From contig NZ_FNSW01000001.1 of assembly GCF_900104695.1 (NCBI RefSeq), positions 4,210,001 through 4,274,000 on the forward strand: 64,000 nt of DNA, read 5' to 3'. Below, in pieces: positions 33,652 to 43,476 of this stretch (positions within the stretch are counted from its first letter, which is position 1; each line of letters starts with the position of its first letter). A program made the translations under genes and the position numbers. The notes under the pieces are model-generated. The model worked only from the letters and a program-made list of their open reading frames with translations. It was not told where the DNA came from and made no database searches. This DNA comes from Paenibacillus sp. GP183. GTDB lineage: Bacteria; Bacillota; Bacilli; Paenibacillales; NBRC-103111.

Positions 33652-34671
33652 TTAGGGTGTAGCTTCTAAAAACCGGCGCCCTGGAGTATAAGGAATGGAT
33701 ACATCGCCGAGAAATCTCATAGTTTGTTCTATATAAGCTTTGGGCTGAGCACGATAGAGAAGCTCATGCTGGGCGTTAGGGATAATCCATTCCTTGGATC
33801 TTTCATTATTGTGCTGCTTGAGATATATATCTTCTACCATTTCATAGGGGGCTTTGGTATCTGCCGTTCCATGAATGAAGAAGATGGGCATTTTATACTC
33901 GGAAGTGGTTACTTTCTGATAAGGGATCTCCTTGAGGCTCACCCCGTTTAACAAGGGGAAGAATAAACGAACCAGCGAAAGAGACGGGAATTTAGGCACG
34001 TTCACATATTGCTTCATATTATGATAGAGCGTATCTGGATTCAGAAAAAAAGTACTGTCCAAGATCATGCCCTGAATATCCACACTGTCTTGCAGCGCAG
34101 CCTGCAGCGCTGTTCCTGCCCCCATCGAGAAGCCCCAAATGAAGACAGACCCCTTTACTTTTTGTTTAACAAAATCAACAGCTCCAAGCAGCTCTTGAGA
34201 CTCTTGAATGCCTCCAGTCACAATTCGTTTGCTGTCGGGCTGTACATAGCCATAATCGAACATCACTACGTTATAGTTCTGTTTGTGCAGTTCTTGAGCC
34301 AAGCTATATATAGGAACCCAGAGCTCTTCCCGATTGCCGCCGTAGCCATGAGAAAATATCACGGTTTTGGTGGAATTAGCCGGGATAAACCAGCCTTCCA
34401 GACGGGATGATTTGTTTTTGCTCAAAAAGGTTATATTTTCATATGGAAGTCCAACTGCCAGTGTAGGATTCGAACGCAGGGGATCAATTTGTGGACGAGC
34501 AAGCGTCCAAGCGATAAAGGCATGAAAGGCTAACAGTAAGCTGGTAAAGAAAAGAACAAAAGAGAGCAAAATGGTCAATGCGATTTTTTTCCTGCGGCCT
34601 ATTGCGCGGGTTGCCGTCTGCTCCAGCGGTGCGGGATTTAGCGGCTGCGGTGACAACGATGTAGTAGACAT
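33652..34671 (-). CDS. membrane-anchored alpha/beta hydrolase
   Basis: 339 aa. A cytoplasmic start (about 1-28) with basic residues, a membrane helix (about 29-53), then an outside-facing alpha/beta hydrolase with nucleophile Ser in WGFSMGAGTAL, oxyanion HGYGGNREE, acid Asp in HGTADTKAPYE and His in PNAQHELLY. YqkD-like serine hydrolases have this shape; the substrate is unknown. Runs toward a terminator shared with the dNTPase gene. Confidence 0.82.
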   Translation of the reverse strand: MSTTSLSPQPLNPAPLEQTATRAIGRRKKIALTILLSFVLFFTSLLLAFHAFIAWTLARPQIDPLRSNPTLAVGLPYENITFLSKNKSSRLEGWFIPANSTKTVIFSHGYGGNREELWVPIYSLAQELHKQNYNVVMFDYGYVQPDSKRIVTGGIQESQELLGAVDFVKQKVKGSVFIWGFSMGAGTALQAALQDSVDIQGMILDSTFFLNPDTLYHNMKQYVNVPKFPSLSLVRLFFPLLNGVSLKEIPYQKVTTSEYKMPIFFIHGTADTKAPYEMVEDIYLKQHNNERSKEWIIPNAQHELLYRAQPKAYIEQTMRFLGDVSIPYTPGRRFLEATP

Positions 34672-34950
34672 GGGGAGGTCCCTCCTTAGAAGATTGTTGC
34701 AAAAGAGTGAGCAGGGGCAATAAGGGAGACCTGATTATATATTTAATTATATCATCTCTTGCTTTAATAGTAGGTTGCATCCGTTTACAAGTCAATCATT
34801 CTGCGGAATTGTAAACCTTTTGTAACGCTGCTGTAATAATAGGTAGACTCATCCAATTCACAATTGACCGGATTTCAGTTATACTAGAAGAAACCCATTT
34901 TCATAAGGTGAAACGAATTCTACAAAGCCAATGAAAGCGGTGAGAGCTTT

Positions 34951-35694
34951 ATGGATGATTCCAAATTAACGGTTCGTGCGGTCGAGCGGGCTTTGGATAT
35001 TTTGCTTTGTTTCACCGATTCCTCTGATCTGACTCTTACCGAGATTGCTAGTCGAGTAGAATTGCATAAAAGCACCGTTCACAGGCTTCTGGCTTCTCTT
35101 GAAGGAAAGGGCTTTATTATGCGTAATTCGTCCACGGACAAATACCGTTTGGGCTATCGCCTTTGGGAGCTGTCGGCCAATCTCGCGCAAAGCGATGATC
35201 CCGGCCAACTGCTGCTGCCGGACATGGAACGCCTGCGCGATCAGATCGGCGAGACGATCTCGCTGTACGTGCTCGACGGCCTTGAGCGCGTGCGCATCCA
35301 GGCGGTGCAGAGCAACCAGGAGATTCGCCGCGTAGCCCCTGTCGGAGCGCGAATGCCGCTGTACGTCGGCGCGTCGAGCAAGGTGCTCCTCGCCTTTGCT
35401 GAGCCTGCTATGCAGGAGCTGCTCTTCGCCTCGGCCGACCTGCCGGCCGGGCTGAGCCGCGATGCGCTCCTGCAGCAGCTCAGCGACACCCGACGCCAAG
35501 GCTTCGCCACCAGCGTCGCAGAGCGCGAGCCCGGTGCGGCTGCGCTGTCCGCGCCGATTCTCGGCCGCGGCGGCAAGCTTATCGCCGCCTTGGCCGTTTC
35601 AGGTCCAGCGAATCGCTTGACGCTGGAGAAAATGCTCGAGCACGTGCCGCTGCTGCAAGAAGCGGCGCGGCGCATGGGGACGATGCTGAGTTAG
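34951..35694 (+). CDS. IclR-family transcription regulator
   Basis: 247 aa. Winged helix at about 5-65 (ALDILLCFTDSSDLTLTEIA, LHKSTVHRLLASL), ligand-binding domain at about 80-245 with the ISLYVLDGLERV start and SVAEREPGAAAL region. IclR proteins respond to small organic acids. The second half (from about 35200) is strongly GC-rich. The next gene, a CDF exporter, is not an obvious target, so the regulated genes are not known. Confidence 0.87.
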   Translation: MDDSKLTVRAVERALDILLCFTDSSDLTLTEIASRVELHKSTVHRLLASLEGKGFIMRNSSTDKYRLGYRLWELSANLAQSDDPGQLLLPDMERLRDQIGETISLYVLDGLERVRIQAVQSNQEIRRVAPVGARMPLYVGASSKVLLAFAEPAMQELLFASADLPAGLSRDALLQQLSDTRRQGFATSVAEREPGAAALSAPILGRGGKLIAALAVSGPANRLTLEKMLEHVPLLQEAARRMGTMLS

Positions 35695-35712
35695 GCATCG
35701 TCTTTAGGTCTG

Positions 35713-35755
35713 ATCCCTCCCGGGTGCGCATAGGCTCAGGGAGGGTTTTTTTGGG
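35713..35755 (+). terminator. terminator of the IclR gene
   Basis: CCCTCCC pairs with GGGAGGG, then a run of seven T. Confidence 0.85.
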
Positions 35756-35804
35756 TTGACAAACGCGCTCGTCATTTAGGACGGTTGCAGCCGTTTTATC
35801 CTTG
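35756..35804. repeat. dispersed repeat, copy 2
   Basis: TTGACAAACGCGCTCGTCAT...CCGTTTTATCCTTG with near-palindrome ACGGTTGCAGCCGT; second copy of the element at 18147-18193. Confidence 0.8.
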
Positions 35805-35835
35805 CTTCCAGGGGACATCCTAGAAGGAGAAGGAG

Positions 35836-36735
35836 GTGGATGCGTTGCAGAAGGCAGCATCCATGATCGCGATCTGGGTCAGCCTCGCGAGCAATGTCGC
35901 GCTGACCGCCATCAAAATCGTCGTCGGCTTCGCGTTTGGCAGCGAGGTGCTGATTGCCGACGGTATTCATAATGCCGGAGATGTTATCGCCTCAGCGACG
36001 GCGTACAGCTCCATGCGCATCTCATCCAAGCCCGCCGATAAGGAACATCCTTACGGCCATGGCAAGGCAGAGGTGCTAAGCGCCTTTATCGTCGCCATCA
36101 TCCTGGGAGCGGCCGCGCTGTATATCGGTTATCATTCGATAATTGCATTTTTCGAGCCCGCCGGGAAAGCCCACATGATCGCCTTTGCAGCCGCTGTGAT
36201 TTCACTGGTATGGAAGCAAATTCTTTACGTATACACCATGCGGATTGGTCGTCAAAACAATAGCAAAAGCCTCATGGCTACAGCCTATGATCATTTGGCG
36301 GACGTATATGCTTCCTCAGCGGCAACCTTAGGCATTGGTCTTGCTCTGATCGGCGACTATTATGGGTATGGGTATTTATCCTATGCCGATCCGGCGGCGG
36401 GAATTATTGTTTCCCTGTTGGTAATCAAGCTTGCGCTTGAAATGGGTAAGGAATCGTTTGATATCCTGATGGAGAAAAATATTGGCGAGCAGAAGATGGA
36501 AGCCTATGCGGAGCTCATTCGCTCCATCCCCGAGGTCAAGCGCATTGACCGCCTTCGGGCGCGGGAGCATGGCCACTATATTTTGGTCGATGTCCGGATT
36601 GCCATGCGCGGCGACATGACGATTCAACAAGGACATGATACAGCACGCGACATAAAGCAAATAATCATAAGTGCGCATTCCGATGTCGGGGAAGTGCTTG
36701 TTCATGTTAATCCTTGGTATGAAAACTCTACCTAA
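35836..36735 (+). CDS. cation diffusion facilitator (CDF) metal exporter
   Basis: 299 aa from GTG 35836; TTG 35845 with AGGAGG eight bases upstream is an equally good start. Six membrane helices; metal-site pattern IADGIHNAGDVIAS in helix 2 and TAYDHLADVYASSAA in helix 5 (HxxxD), and a cytoplasmic ferredoxin-like C-terminal domain from about 210 ending DVGEVLVHVNPWYE. It pumps Zn2+, Fe2+ or Mn2+ out in exchange for protons. A hairpin follows. Confidence 0.9.
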   Translation: MDALQKAASMIAIWVSLASNVALTAIKIVVGFAFGSEVLIADGIHNAGDVIASATAYSSMRISSKPADKEHPYGHGKAEVLSAFIVAIILGAAALYIGYHSIIAFFEPAGKAHMIAFAAAVISLVWKQILYVYTMRIGRQNNSKSLMATAYDHLADVYASSAATLGIGLALIGDYYGYGYLSYADPAAGIIVSLLVIKLALEMGKESFDILMEKNIGEQKMEAYAELIRSIPEVKRIDRLRAREHGHYILVDVRIAMRGDMTIQQGHDTARDIKQIIISAHSDVGEVLVHVNPWYENST

Positions 36736-36738
36736 TAC

Positions 36739-36782
36739 AAAAAGCGTCTGTCACTGCCCATTCGGCAGCGTCAGACGCTTTA
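36739..36782. terminator. bidirectional terminator between CDF and acnA
   Basis: AAAGCGTCTG pairs with CAGACGCTTT, with an inner CTGCC/GGCAG stem, A/T-runs on both sides. Confidence 0.75.
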
Positions 36783-36794
36783 ACTTTAACCAAT

Positions 36795-39509
36795 TTACTT
36801 AATATCTGCGATCATCGAGCGAAGAACAGTTTGCAGGATACCGCCGTTGCGGTAGTAGTCCACGTCCACCATGCTGTCCAAACGGACGATAACGTTAAAC
36901 TCAAAGGATGTTCCATCTTCACGGGTAGCTGTTACCTTTACAGTTTGGCCTGGTTTGACATCATTGCCAAGGCCGGTAATGTCGAATGTTTCACGACCGG
37001 TAAGACTCAGTGTGCTCCATCCCATACCTTCCATGAATTGCAAGGGAAGAACACCCATGCCGACCAAGTTACTGCGGTGAATACGCTCAAAGCTTTCAGC
37101 GATAACCGCTTTAACTCCCAGCAGGAATGTTCCTTTGGCCGCCCAGTCACGGGAGCTTCCGGTCCCGTACTCTTTTCCGGCGATGACGACGAGATTTTGT
37201 CCGTCAGCTTGATACTTCATGGAAGCATCGTAGATGGACATAATTTCGCCTGTTGGCAGGTAAGTGGTGACTCCGCCTTCAGTGCCAGGTGCAACCTGAT
37301 TGCGGATACGGATGTTCGCGAAGGTTCCGCGCATCATGACTTCGTGGTTGCCGCGGCGGGAGCCATAAGAGTTGAAATCCTTTTTATCTACGCCGTGTTC
37401 GATCAGGTATTGCCCTGCCGGACTTTCAACCTTGATGGTGCCTGCAGGTGAGATGTGATCCGTTGTCACGGAATCGCCCAATAGCGCAAGAGCTTTTGCG
37501 CTGCGAATATCCGCGATGTCATCCAGCACAGTTCCAAGATCGGTGAAGAAAGGAGGCTCCTGGATGTAAGTGGATTCTTTATCAAACTCATAAAGCTGAC
37601 CTTCCGGGATCGAAATTTCATTCCAGCGCTCATTGGCGCGGAATACGTTTTTGTATTTATCACGGTACATGTCAGCACTCATAGCCAGTCCAAGCGCTTC
37701 TTGGATTTCAAGGTTGGTAGGCCAAATATCTTTCAGATAAACGGGTTGATTGTTTTGATCATAGCCGATAGGTTCGTTTGCCATGTCAATATTGACGGTT
37801 CCAGCAAGCGCATAAGCAACAACCAGTGGTGGAGAAGCCAGGTAATTGGCTTTGACTTGTGCATGGATACGGCCTTCAAAGTTGCGGTTACCGGAGAGCA
37901 CGGCAGCAACGGTCATATCGTTGTCGACAATGGCTTTGCTGACTTCATCAGGCAGCGGTCCGGAGTTTCCGATACAAGTGGCGCAGCCATAACCCGCAAT
38001 ATGGAAGCCGAGAGCTTCAAGGGATTCCAGCAGATTCGCCTTTTTCAAATATTCAGTGACTACCAAGGAGCCTGGAGTCATGGAGCTTTTCACAAAAGCA
38101 GGTTTTCTCAGGCCGCGGGCAACCGCTTTTTTGGCAATAAGTCCTGCCCCAATCATAACGCTTGGGTTCGAGGTGTTGGTACAGGAAGTAATCGCAGCAA
38201 TCACCACGGCACCTGTGCCCATTTTGACAGTATCGCCATTGGCATAGCTCACATCTACAACCTCAGCGATTTTTTCTTCAGTCAATCCATATCCGCCTTT
38301 ATCAATAGGCGTCCGGATGATGGAGTTGAAGGATTCTTTCATCGCAGTCAGCTCAATACGGTCTTGAGGACGCTTTGGACCTGCCAAGCTTGGAACAACT
38401 GTGGATAAATCCAGTTCAATTGTTTCCGTAAAAGCAGGATCCGGAGTGCTGTCGGTACGGAACATGCCTTGTGCTCTGTAATAAGCTTCAACAAGAGCAA
38501 CTTGTTCTTCCTCGCGGCCGGTGCCTCTCAGGTATTTCAAAGTTTCATTATCTACCGGGAAAAAGCCGACGGTTGCACCATATTCAGGAGCCATGTTAGC
38601 CACAGTCGCGCGGTCGGAAAGGCTGATATTGCTGAGTCCGCTGCCGTAAAATTCAACGAATTTGCCGACAACGCCTTTTTTACGAAGAATTTGGGTAACG
38701 GTTAAAGCCAGGTCTGTAGCAGTTGTGCCTTCGGAGAGGCTGCCGGTCAGCTTGAAGCCTACCACCTGAGGGGCTACGAAGTAAAGGGGTTGACCCAGCA
38801 TTCCTGCTTCAGCCTCGATACCGCCTACACCCCAGCCCACTACTCCGAGACCATTGATCATCGTGGTATGGGAATCTGTTCCTACGAGAGAGTCCGGATA
38901 CACTTCCGTCTCGCCATTGACCACTTTGGTAGCGGCAACGGAAGCCAGGTACTCCAGATTAACTTGATGCACGATACCGGTAGCCGGAGGAACGGCGCGG
39001 AAATTATCAAAAGCAGTTTGCGCCCAACGCAGGAAGCGGTACCGCTCTTCATTGCGCTCAAACTCGAAATCCATGTTGGTTTCAAGAGCATCCATGGTTC
39101 CAAAAGCATCTACGGAAACAGAGTGGTCAATGACCAAGTCAACCGGAACAAGCGGGTTGATCCGTTTAGGTTCTCCACCCTCACGGCCCATTGTGGCTCG
39201 CATGGCGGCAAGATCAACAACGACGGGAACTCCGGTGAAATCCTGAAGCACGATACGCGCTGGAATAAAGGGGATTTCCTTATTGCTGTCAATACCGTCA
39301 GCCCAACCCGAAATTTGCTTCACATGCTCACGGGTGATCGCTCTGTCATCAAATTGACGAACGGCTGCTTCGAGCAGCACTTTAATGGAAAATGGAAGGT
39401 TGTTGATTTTGCCGTGGCCCTGGCTTTCAAATTCAGGAAGGCTGTAATAATAGTAGGGCTTGTTTCCGACATTTAACTGCTTACGTACGGAATATGCATC
39501 TTTGGACAT
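36795..39509 (-). CDS. acnA: aconitate hydratase
   Basis: 904 aa, full length for the AcnA/IRP family. Cluster ligands are seen in the [15 protein letters not shown] and [14 protein letters not shown] blocks; other signatures are [20 protein letters not shown] and [15 protein letters not shown]. It interconverts citrate and isocitrate in the TCA cycle, and family members can bind RNA when iron is low. Start has AAAGGAGG. A sigma-A-like promoter and two inverted repeats precede it (39530-39625). Confidence 0.96.
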   Translation of the reverse strand: MSKDAYSVRKQLNVGNKPYYYYSLPEFESQGHGKINNLPFSIKVLLEAAVRQFDDRAITREHVKQISGWADGIDSNKEIPFIPARIVLQDFTGVPVVVDLAAMRATMGREGGEPKRINPLVPVDLVIDHSVSVDAFGTMDALETNMDFEFERNEERYRFLRWAQTAFDNFRAVPPATGIVHQVNLEYLASVAATKVVNGETEVYPDSLVGTDSHTTMINGLGVVGWGVGGIEAEAGMLGQPLYFVAPQVVGFKLTGSLSEGTTATDLALTVTQILRKKGVVGKFVEFYGSGLSNISLSDRATVANMAPEYGATVGFFPVDNETLKYLRGTGREEEQVALVEAYYRAQGMFRTDSTPDPAFTETIELDLSTVVPSLAGPKRPQDRIELTAMKESFNSIIRTPIDKGGYGLTEEKIAEVVDVSYANGDTVKMGTGAVVIAAITSCTNTSNPSVMIGAGLIAKKAVARGLRKPAFVKSSMTPGSLVVTEYLKKANLLESLEALGFHIAGYGCATCIGNSGPLPDEVSKAIVDNDMTVAAVLSGNRNFEGRIHAQVKANYLASPPLVVAYALAGTVNIDMANEPIGYDQNNQPVYLKDIWPTNLEIQEALGLAMSADMYRDKYKNVFRANERWNEISIPEGQLYEFDKESTYIQEPPFFTDLGTVLDDIADIRSAKALALLGDSVTTDHISPAGTIKVESPAGQYLIEHGVDKKDFNSYGSRRGNHEVMMRGTFANIRIRNQVAPGTEGGVTTYLPTGEIMSIYDASMKYQADGQNLVVIAGKEYGTGSSRDWAAKGTFLLGVKAVIAESFERIHRSNLVGMGVLPLQFMEGMGWSTLSLTGRETFDITGLGNDVKPGQTVKVTATREDGTSFEFNVIVRLDSMVDVDYYRNGGILQTVLRSMIADIK

Positions 39510-39529
39510 GGCAAATCCTCCTTTATAAT

Positions 39530-39570
39530 CTTATGATGATAAGCTTCATGAAAAATTTCATCAGATGAAA
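39530..39570. promoter_or_regulatory. two inverted repeats in the acnA leader
   Basis: CTTATGATGATAAG (39530-39543) and TTTCATCAGATGAAA (39556-39570, perfect 7-bp arms) lie between the predicted transcript start and the acnA start. Candidate operator or RNA hairpins; CcpC boxes (ATAA-N7-TTAT) were looked for but not found clearly. Confidence 0.4.
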
Positions 39571-39596
39571 CTTAATTTCATAATTTCTATAATTTA

Positions 39597-39625
39597 AGTA
39601 TACTCGTTTGCAGAGCTTGCGTAAA
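39597..39625 (-). promoter_or_regulatory. sigma-A-like promoter of acnA
   Basis: Minus strand: TTTACG (39625-39620), 17-bp spacer, TATACT (39602-39597). Confidence 0.45.
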
Positions 39626-39700
39626 GACGAATTTCAATCATTTTTCCTCTTGATTTCACATATATTGAATCAAATTGTTGCGGCTTGGGAGGACAAAGGC

Positions 39701-40714
39701 ATGATTTGGAAAAAAGCGCTCTACAACTATGTCAACGCCAAAAATCAGGCGGAAATTGAAGGCTCCGTTAACCCGCTCATAGCTGTCGTAGATGACAGCC
39801 GATATGTAGATAGCCAGCATGCCAAACTGCTGCAAACAGCCTCGATTCACCGTTATCGCGGAGTAAAGCCCTTGCGCGGCGAAACCAAACTCCGACTGAC
39901 CGGGGTGCAAGAAAAGGAAGGCCAAGCTGTAGCCTATATAGAGCTTCATCGAACTTTTCGCTATGAAATCAAGCAAATTGAGCATACGGAAGAACGAATA
40001 GAACTTGAGTGTGTTACACTCCGATTTAACAAGGGCAAATGGCGGGTAAGCAGCAGCGAAGCCCGGTTTTCGGAAAAAGAAGCATTCCAACCAACGGGAG
40101 AAGCGCTTATTCATTCATCCGAACAAGCTGTGTCCGACCCCTATAGAATGCCTTCGATTCCTTATATAAATTATAGTATACTCAATAATGAAGAAACACT
40201 TCCACGAAGCATACGTTATGACCGTGCCAGGGTCGTTCAATATGCGGAAACCTGGTGGAGCCGGCCTAACCCCAAGTATCTGGAATTTCCTGTGGACTGC
40301 ACGAACTACGTCTCTCAGTGCCTCTATGCAGGCGGTGCCCCCATGAACTATACTGGGAAAAGAGGATCGGGCTGGTGGTACTCCGGCAAACAAGGCGCTA
40401 CTGAGCTTTGGAGCTATAGCTGGGCAATTGCCCACTCTCTTCAGTCGTATGTTTCCTCAAGCCGCAAGGGACTTCAAGGCATGCTGGTTTCTTCTGCCCA
40501 GCAGCTTCAAGCCGGCGATATGATCAGCTATGACTGGGATGGCGACGGCCGCTTTCAACATAATACCATTGTTATCGGTTCGGATGCGAATGGAGAGCCG
40601 TTAGTGAATGCTCATACGTATAACAGCAGGGGCCGATACTGGGATTATCGCGATTCACCGGCCTGGACCGCGCAAACTCGTTATGCTTTTGTAAGGATTG
40701 CAGATAACATGTAA
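39701..40714 (+). CDS. putative amidase-domain protein (Amidase_6, papain-like)
   Basis: 337 aa from ATG 39701 (GGGAGGACAAAGG upstream). The C-terminal half (about 190-335) has catalytic Cys in PVDCTNYVSQCLYAGGA, His in RFQHNTIVIG and YNSRGRYWDYRD, matching Amidase_6 proteins thought to act on cell-wall peptides. No signal peptide is visible from this start. The N-terminal half (about 1-180) holds a basic, beta-rich domain. It lies just before D-Ala-D-Ala ligase, fitting a wall-related role. Confidence 0.75.
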   Translation: MIWKKALYNYVNAKNQAEIEGSVNPLIAVVDDSRYVDSQHAKLLQTASIHRYRGVKPLRGETKLRLTGVQEKEGQAVAYIELHRTFRYEIKQIEHTEERIELECVTLRFNKGKWRVSSSEARFSEKEAFQPTGEALIHSSEQAVSDPYRMPSIPYINYSILNNEETLPRSIRYDRARVVQYAETWWSRPNPKYLEFPVDCTNYVSQCLYAGGAPMNYTGKRGSGWWYSGKQGATELWSYSWAIAHSLQSYVSSSRKGLQGMLVSSAQQLQAGDMISYDWDGDGRFQHNTIVIGSDANGEPLVNAHTYNSRGRYWDYRDSPAWTAQTRYAFVRIADNM

Positions 40715-40733
40715 CTTAATAACGGAGGTACCT

Positions 40734-41882
40734 ATGAACCGCAAAATACGCATTGGACTGATCTATGGAGGAAAGTCCGGAGAACATGATGTATCTCTGC
40801 AAACCGCTCTTGCGGTAATCAAAGCTATGGATTTTAACAAATACGAGATTATACCTTTTTACATAACGAAGGAAGGAGGCTGGAGAAGCGGGGCCAAGCT
40901 TCAGGAACCTGTTGACTTGAAGGAAGCACTTACGTTCAGCCAAACCGCTGCGGAAAGCCATGCATTAGCCGAAGGGACAGGTGCAGTGCTAACTCCGATC
41001 TTTGGAGGGCAAGAAAGAGCGGCAATCTCGTCTTCGACCGGATCGTCGTCCGAGGTAGGCTCCATTGATATTGTATTTCCGCTGCTGCATGGCACATTTG
41101 GTGAAGATGGGACCATTCAGGGCATGCTGGAAATGGCGGATATTCCCTATGTAGGAGCCGGTGTGCTGGCGTCTGCGGTCGGCATGGACAAAGTTATGAT
41201 GAAGAAGATATTCGCGCAGGAGGGCCTCCCTCAATGCGTTTTCCGTCATTTTACCCGAAGCGAGTGGGAGAAGAACAGGACGTTTCATCTCATGGAGATT
41301 GAAACTGTGGTCGGTTACCCGTGTTTTGTCAAACCAGCTAATTTGGGCTCCAGCGTTGGAGTGGGGAAAGCCAGAAATCAAAGCGAGCTGCTGAGCGCGA
41401 TAGCTTTTGCCTTCCAGTATGACCGCAAAGTCATCGTTGAGGAATTTATTGACGCTCGCGAAGTGGAAGTAGCCGTTCTTGGCAACGAGGAACCGCAGGC
41501 ATCCGTGCCAGGTGAAATTGTTTCGTCTAATGAATTTTATGATTACAAAGCCAAATATATGGATGGTAAATCAGCGATGGTCATCCCTGCGGAAATTCCT
41601 GCAGAAGTTGCTGAGGGACTTAGGGATATGGCCATACGCGCTTTCCAGGCTATCGACGGCAGCGGTCTGTCCCGGGTGGATTTTTTCCTGCGTAAACAGG
41701 ATTTGAAAATTTATATTAATGAAATCAATACCATGCCGGGCTTCACGCCTTTCAGCATGTACCCGCAGCTGTGGAAAGAAACGGGTAAGCCTTACAGCGA
41801 GCTGTTGAACAATTTGATTGAGCTGGCTTTGCAGCGGCATGAGGAAAAGCAAAAGATCCAATACACGTTTGAAGTGGAGTGA
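40734..41882 (+). CDS. ddl: D-alanine--D-alanine ligase
   Basis: 382 aa from ATG 40734 (GGAGG upstream). ATP-grasp ligase: GLIYGGKSGEHDVSLQTALA (first D-Ala site), HGTFGEDGTIQGMLE, GLSRVDFFLRK and INEINTMPGFTPFSMYP. It joins two D-Ala for peptidoglycan. An extra stretch of about 15 Ser/Thr/Gly residues (ISSSTGSSSEVGS) lies before the SIDIVFPLLHG block. The small gene that follows starts five bases after its stop. Confidence 0.94.
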   Translation: MNRKIRIGLIYGGKSGEHDVSLQTALAVIKAMDFNKYEIIPFYITKEGGWRSGAKLQEPVDLKEALTFSQTAAESHALAEGTGAVLTPIFGGQERAAISSSTGSSSEVGSIDIVFPLLHGTFGEDGTIQGMLEMADIPYVGAGVLASAVGMDKVMMKKIFAQEGLPQCVFRHFTRSEWEKNRTFHLMEIETVVGYPCFVKPANLGSSVGVGKARNQSELLSAIAFAFQYDRKVIVEEFIDAREVEVAVLGNEEPQASVPGEIVSSNEFYDYKAKYMDGKSAMVIPAEIPAEVAEGLRDMAIRAFQAIDGSGLSRVDFFLRKQDLKIYINEINTMPGFTPFSMYPQLWKETGKPYSELLNNLIELALQRHEEKQKIQYTFEVE

Positions 41883-41887
41883 TAACC

Positions 41888-42223
41888 GTGGGATTTCAGA
41901 CTGAATTCAATTCCGTGTGCAAATTCAAGTCCGAGCAGGAGCTGTATGAATTGCTCGAGTACGGCCGCTGTAAAATGGTCAAAAGCGGGTTCCGCGTATA
42001 TCCAACCGGGCAAATGGTTATAGCCTACACACCGCTTAACGAAGCAATAGCCATCGTCAAAATCTCGGCGTCCATTGCTGAAATCAATTTTCAAGGCGAA
42101 GAAGTGACAGCCGTTGAAATGGAGCTGGTCCGCAAGCTGACTGAGGAAGAAGCCAAGGTGCAAACCGCGCTGGCCTATGAAATGTTTTTTGCCGGACAGG
42201 ACAAGTTAAATACACAAGACTGA
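41888..42223 (+). CDS. hypothetical protein following ddl, 111 aa
   Basis: From GTG 41888, eight bases after GGAG. Soluble, with a beta-rich first half (FQTEFNSVCKFKSEQELYEL, YPTGQMVIAYTP) and an acidic helical second half (EMELVRKLTEEEAKVQTALA). No family recognised. Translationally close to ddl and ending at a terminator, so it is the last gene of that transcript and may have a wall-related role by position only. Confidence 0.6.
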   Translation: MGFQTEFNSVCKFKSEQELYELLEYGRCKMVKSGFRVYPTGQMVIAYTPLNEAIAIVKISASIAEINFQGEEVTAVEMELVRKLTEEEAKVQTALAYEMFFAGQDKLNTQD

Positions 42224-42225
42224 GC

Positions 42226-42258
42226 CTGAGACTGATAAGTCACAGGCTTTTTTTTCAG
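42226..42258 (+). terminator. terminator after the ddl unit
   Basis: AGCCTGAGACT pairs with AAGTCACAGGCT, followed by eight T. Confidence 0.85.
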
Positions 42259-42353
42259 CTGCGACTACTGCCGCAGTAAGCCTTCTCTACATGGAAACAT
42301 AGATGTCCTTCCTCTTGGTTATAATGGAAATAAAGAACAGGAGGCAGAGAAGT

Positions 42354-43346
42354 ATGATTGTTCGCTTGGGGTATGTAGCTATGTCAACTCTAGTCAACAA
42401 CGCTTCTCCCTCCAAAATGATGACTGTAGCTAACTTCAGCAAGCTGGCCGACCGGGAAGCCGCGATTCGCAAGCTGGAGCGCATTGGAGCTGAAAATCTG
42501 CACAACACCCTGCGTCTCCTCAGACATAATCGGGCTTACGAAATTCAAGTATACCGCTTATCCTCCAAATTAATTCCTCTGATCGGACATGACCTTTTGG
42601 AGGATTGGGATCCTATTGCTAAGTTGACCGCAGAATTTGAAGAGGTGGGAAACTACGCCAAGCAGAACGAGATGAGGATCAGCTTTCATCCCGACCATTT
42701 CACCGTGCTCAGCACCCACAGGCCCGATGTTTTGGACAAATCCATAGCTGATCTGGAGAGACATGCAGCTATGCTGGATGCTTTGGGACTCGGTCCGGAA
42801 GCCAAATGCAACATTCATATTGGCGGTTCCTATGGGGATAAGGAGAAGGCGGGTGAGCAGTTTATCACTCAATTCAGGAAGCTCCGTCCGGAGATTCAAA
42901 AGAGAATCACCTTGGAAAATGATGATAAAACCTTCACAGCCATGGAAACAGTCGAAATAGCAGAGAGAGTAGGTGCACCCATGGTCTTGGATATTCACCA
43001 TCATCAAGTTAACAATGATGGGGAAGAAGCCGTGCAGCTTTGGCCGAGAATCCAGAAAACATGGCTGAATTCCGTTAATTCGGATCAACCAGTCGGCGCT
43101 GCACCTGCACTTCCACCGAAAATCCACGCCTCCAGCCCAAAAAGCGAAAAGGAACCAAGAAGCCACGCAGATTATGTAGAAGCTGTACCGCTTTTAGCCT
43201 TCTTGCGTGATATTGCTGCAGTTACACCTAATCTGGATATCATGATCGAAGCAAAAATGAAGGACCAGGCACTGCTTAGGCTTATGGAAGATTGCAGTCG
43301 CCATAAAGATGTGATTCCGCTATCGCAAGCTTCCTTTGAAATATAG
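42354..43346 (+). CDS. uvsE: UV DNA damage endonuclease
   Basis: 330 aa from ATG 42354 (AGGAGG upstream). MIVRLGYVAMSTLV start, ISFHPDHFTVLST, NIHIGGSYGDKEKAGEQF, RITLENDDKTFT, DIHHHQVN and IEAKMKDQALLRL give the metal-binding TIM barrel of UvsE/UVDE, which cuts DNA beside UV photoproducts. A Ser/Pro-rich insert (about 255-275) is extra. It probably stands alone. Confidence 0.94.
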   Translation: MIVRLGYVAMSTLVNNASPSKMMTVANFSKLADREAAIRKLERIGAENLHNTLRLLRHNRAYEIQVYRLSSKLIPLIGHDLLEDWDPIAKLTAEFEEVGNYAKQNEMRISFHPDHFTVLSTHRPDVLDKSIADLERHAAMLDALGLGPEAKCNIHIGGSYGDKEKAGEQFITQFRKLRPEIQKRITLENDDKTFTAMETVEIAERVGAPMVLDIHHHQVNNDGEEAVQLWPRIQKTWLNSVNSDQPVGAAPALPPKIHASSPKSEKEPRSHADYVEAVPLLAFLRDIAAVTPNLDIMIEAKMKDQALLRLMEDCSRHKDVIPLSQASFEI

Positions 43347-43374
43347 GACCTCTTAAAGGATCGGTCGATTTCCA

Positions 43375-43386
43375 AAAAGTACTTTT
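43375..43386. promoter_or_regulatory. 12-bp palindrome upstream of fabI
   Basis: AAAAGTACTTTT, and GTACTTTGGA repeats 42 bases further on (43420 region). Possible operator; it does not match the FapR site that controls fabI in Bacillus. Confidence 0.25.
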
Positions 43387-43476
43387 GATGCTTGAAATGT
43401 TTGGCTAAATGGGGTACTTTGGAGATTGGATATGTCCGAAATACATACCGATGTCGAAAGGGGACTTTTATTTCTA

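Noticed and set aside
43347-43476. FapR operator before fabI
   Set aside because: No match to the FapR consensus was found; only an unrelated palindrome.
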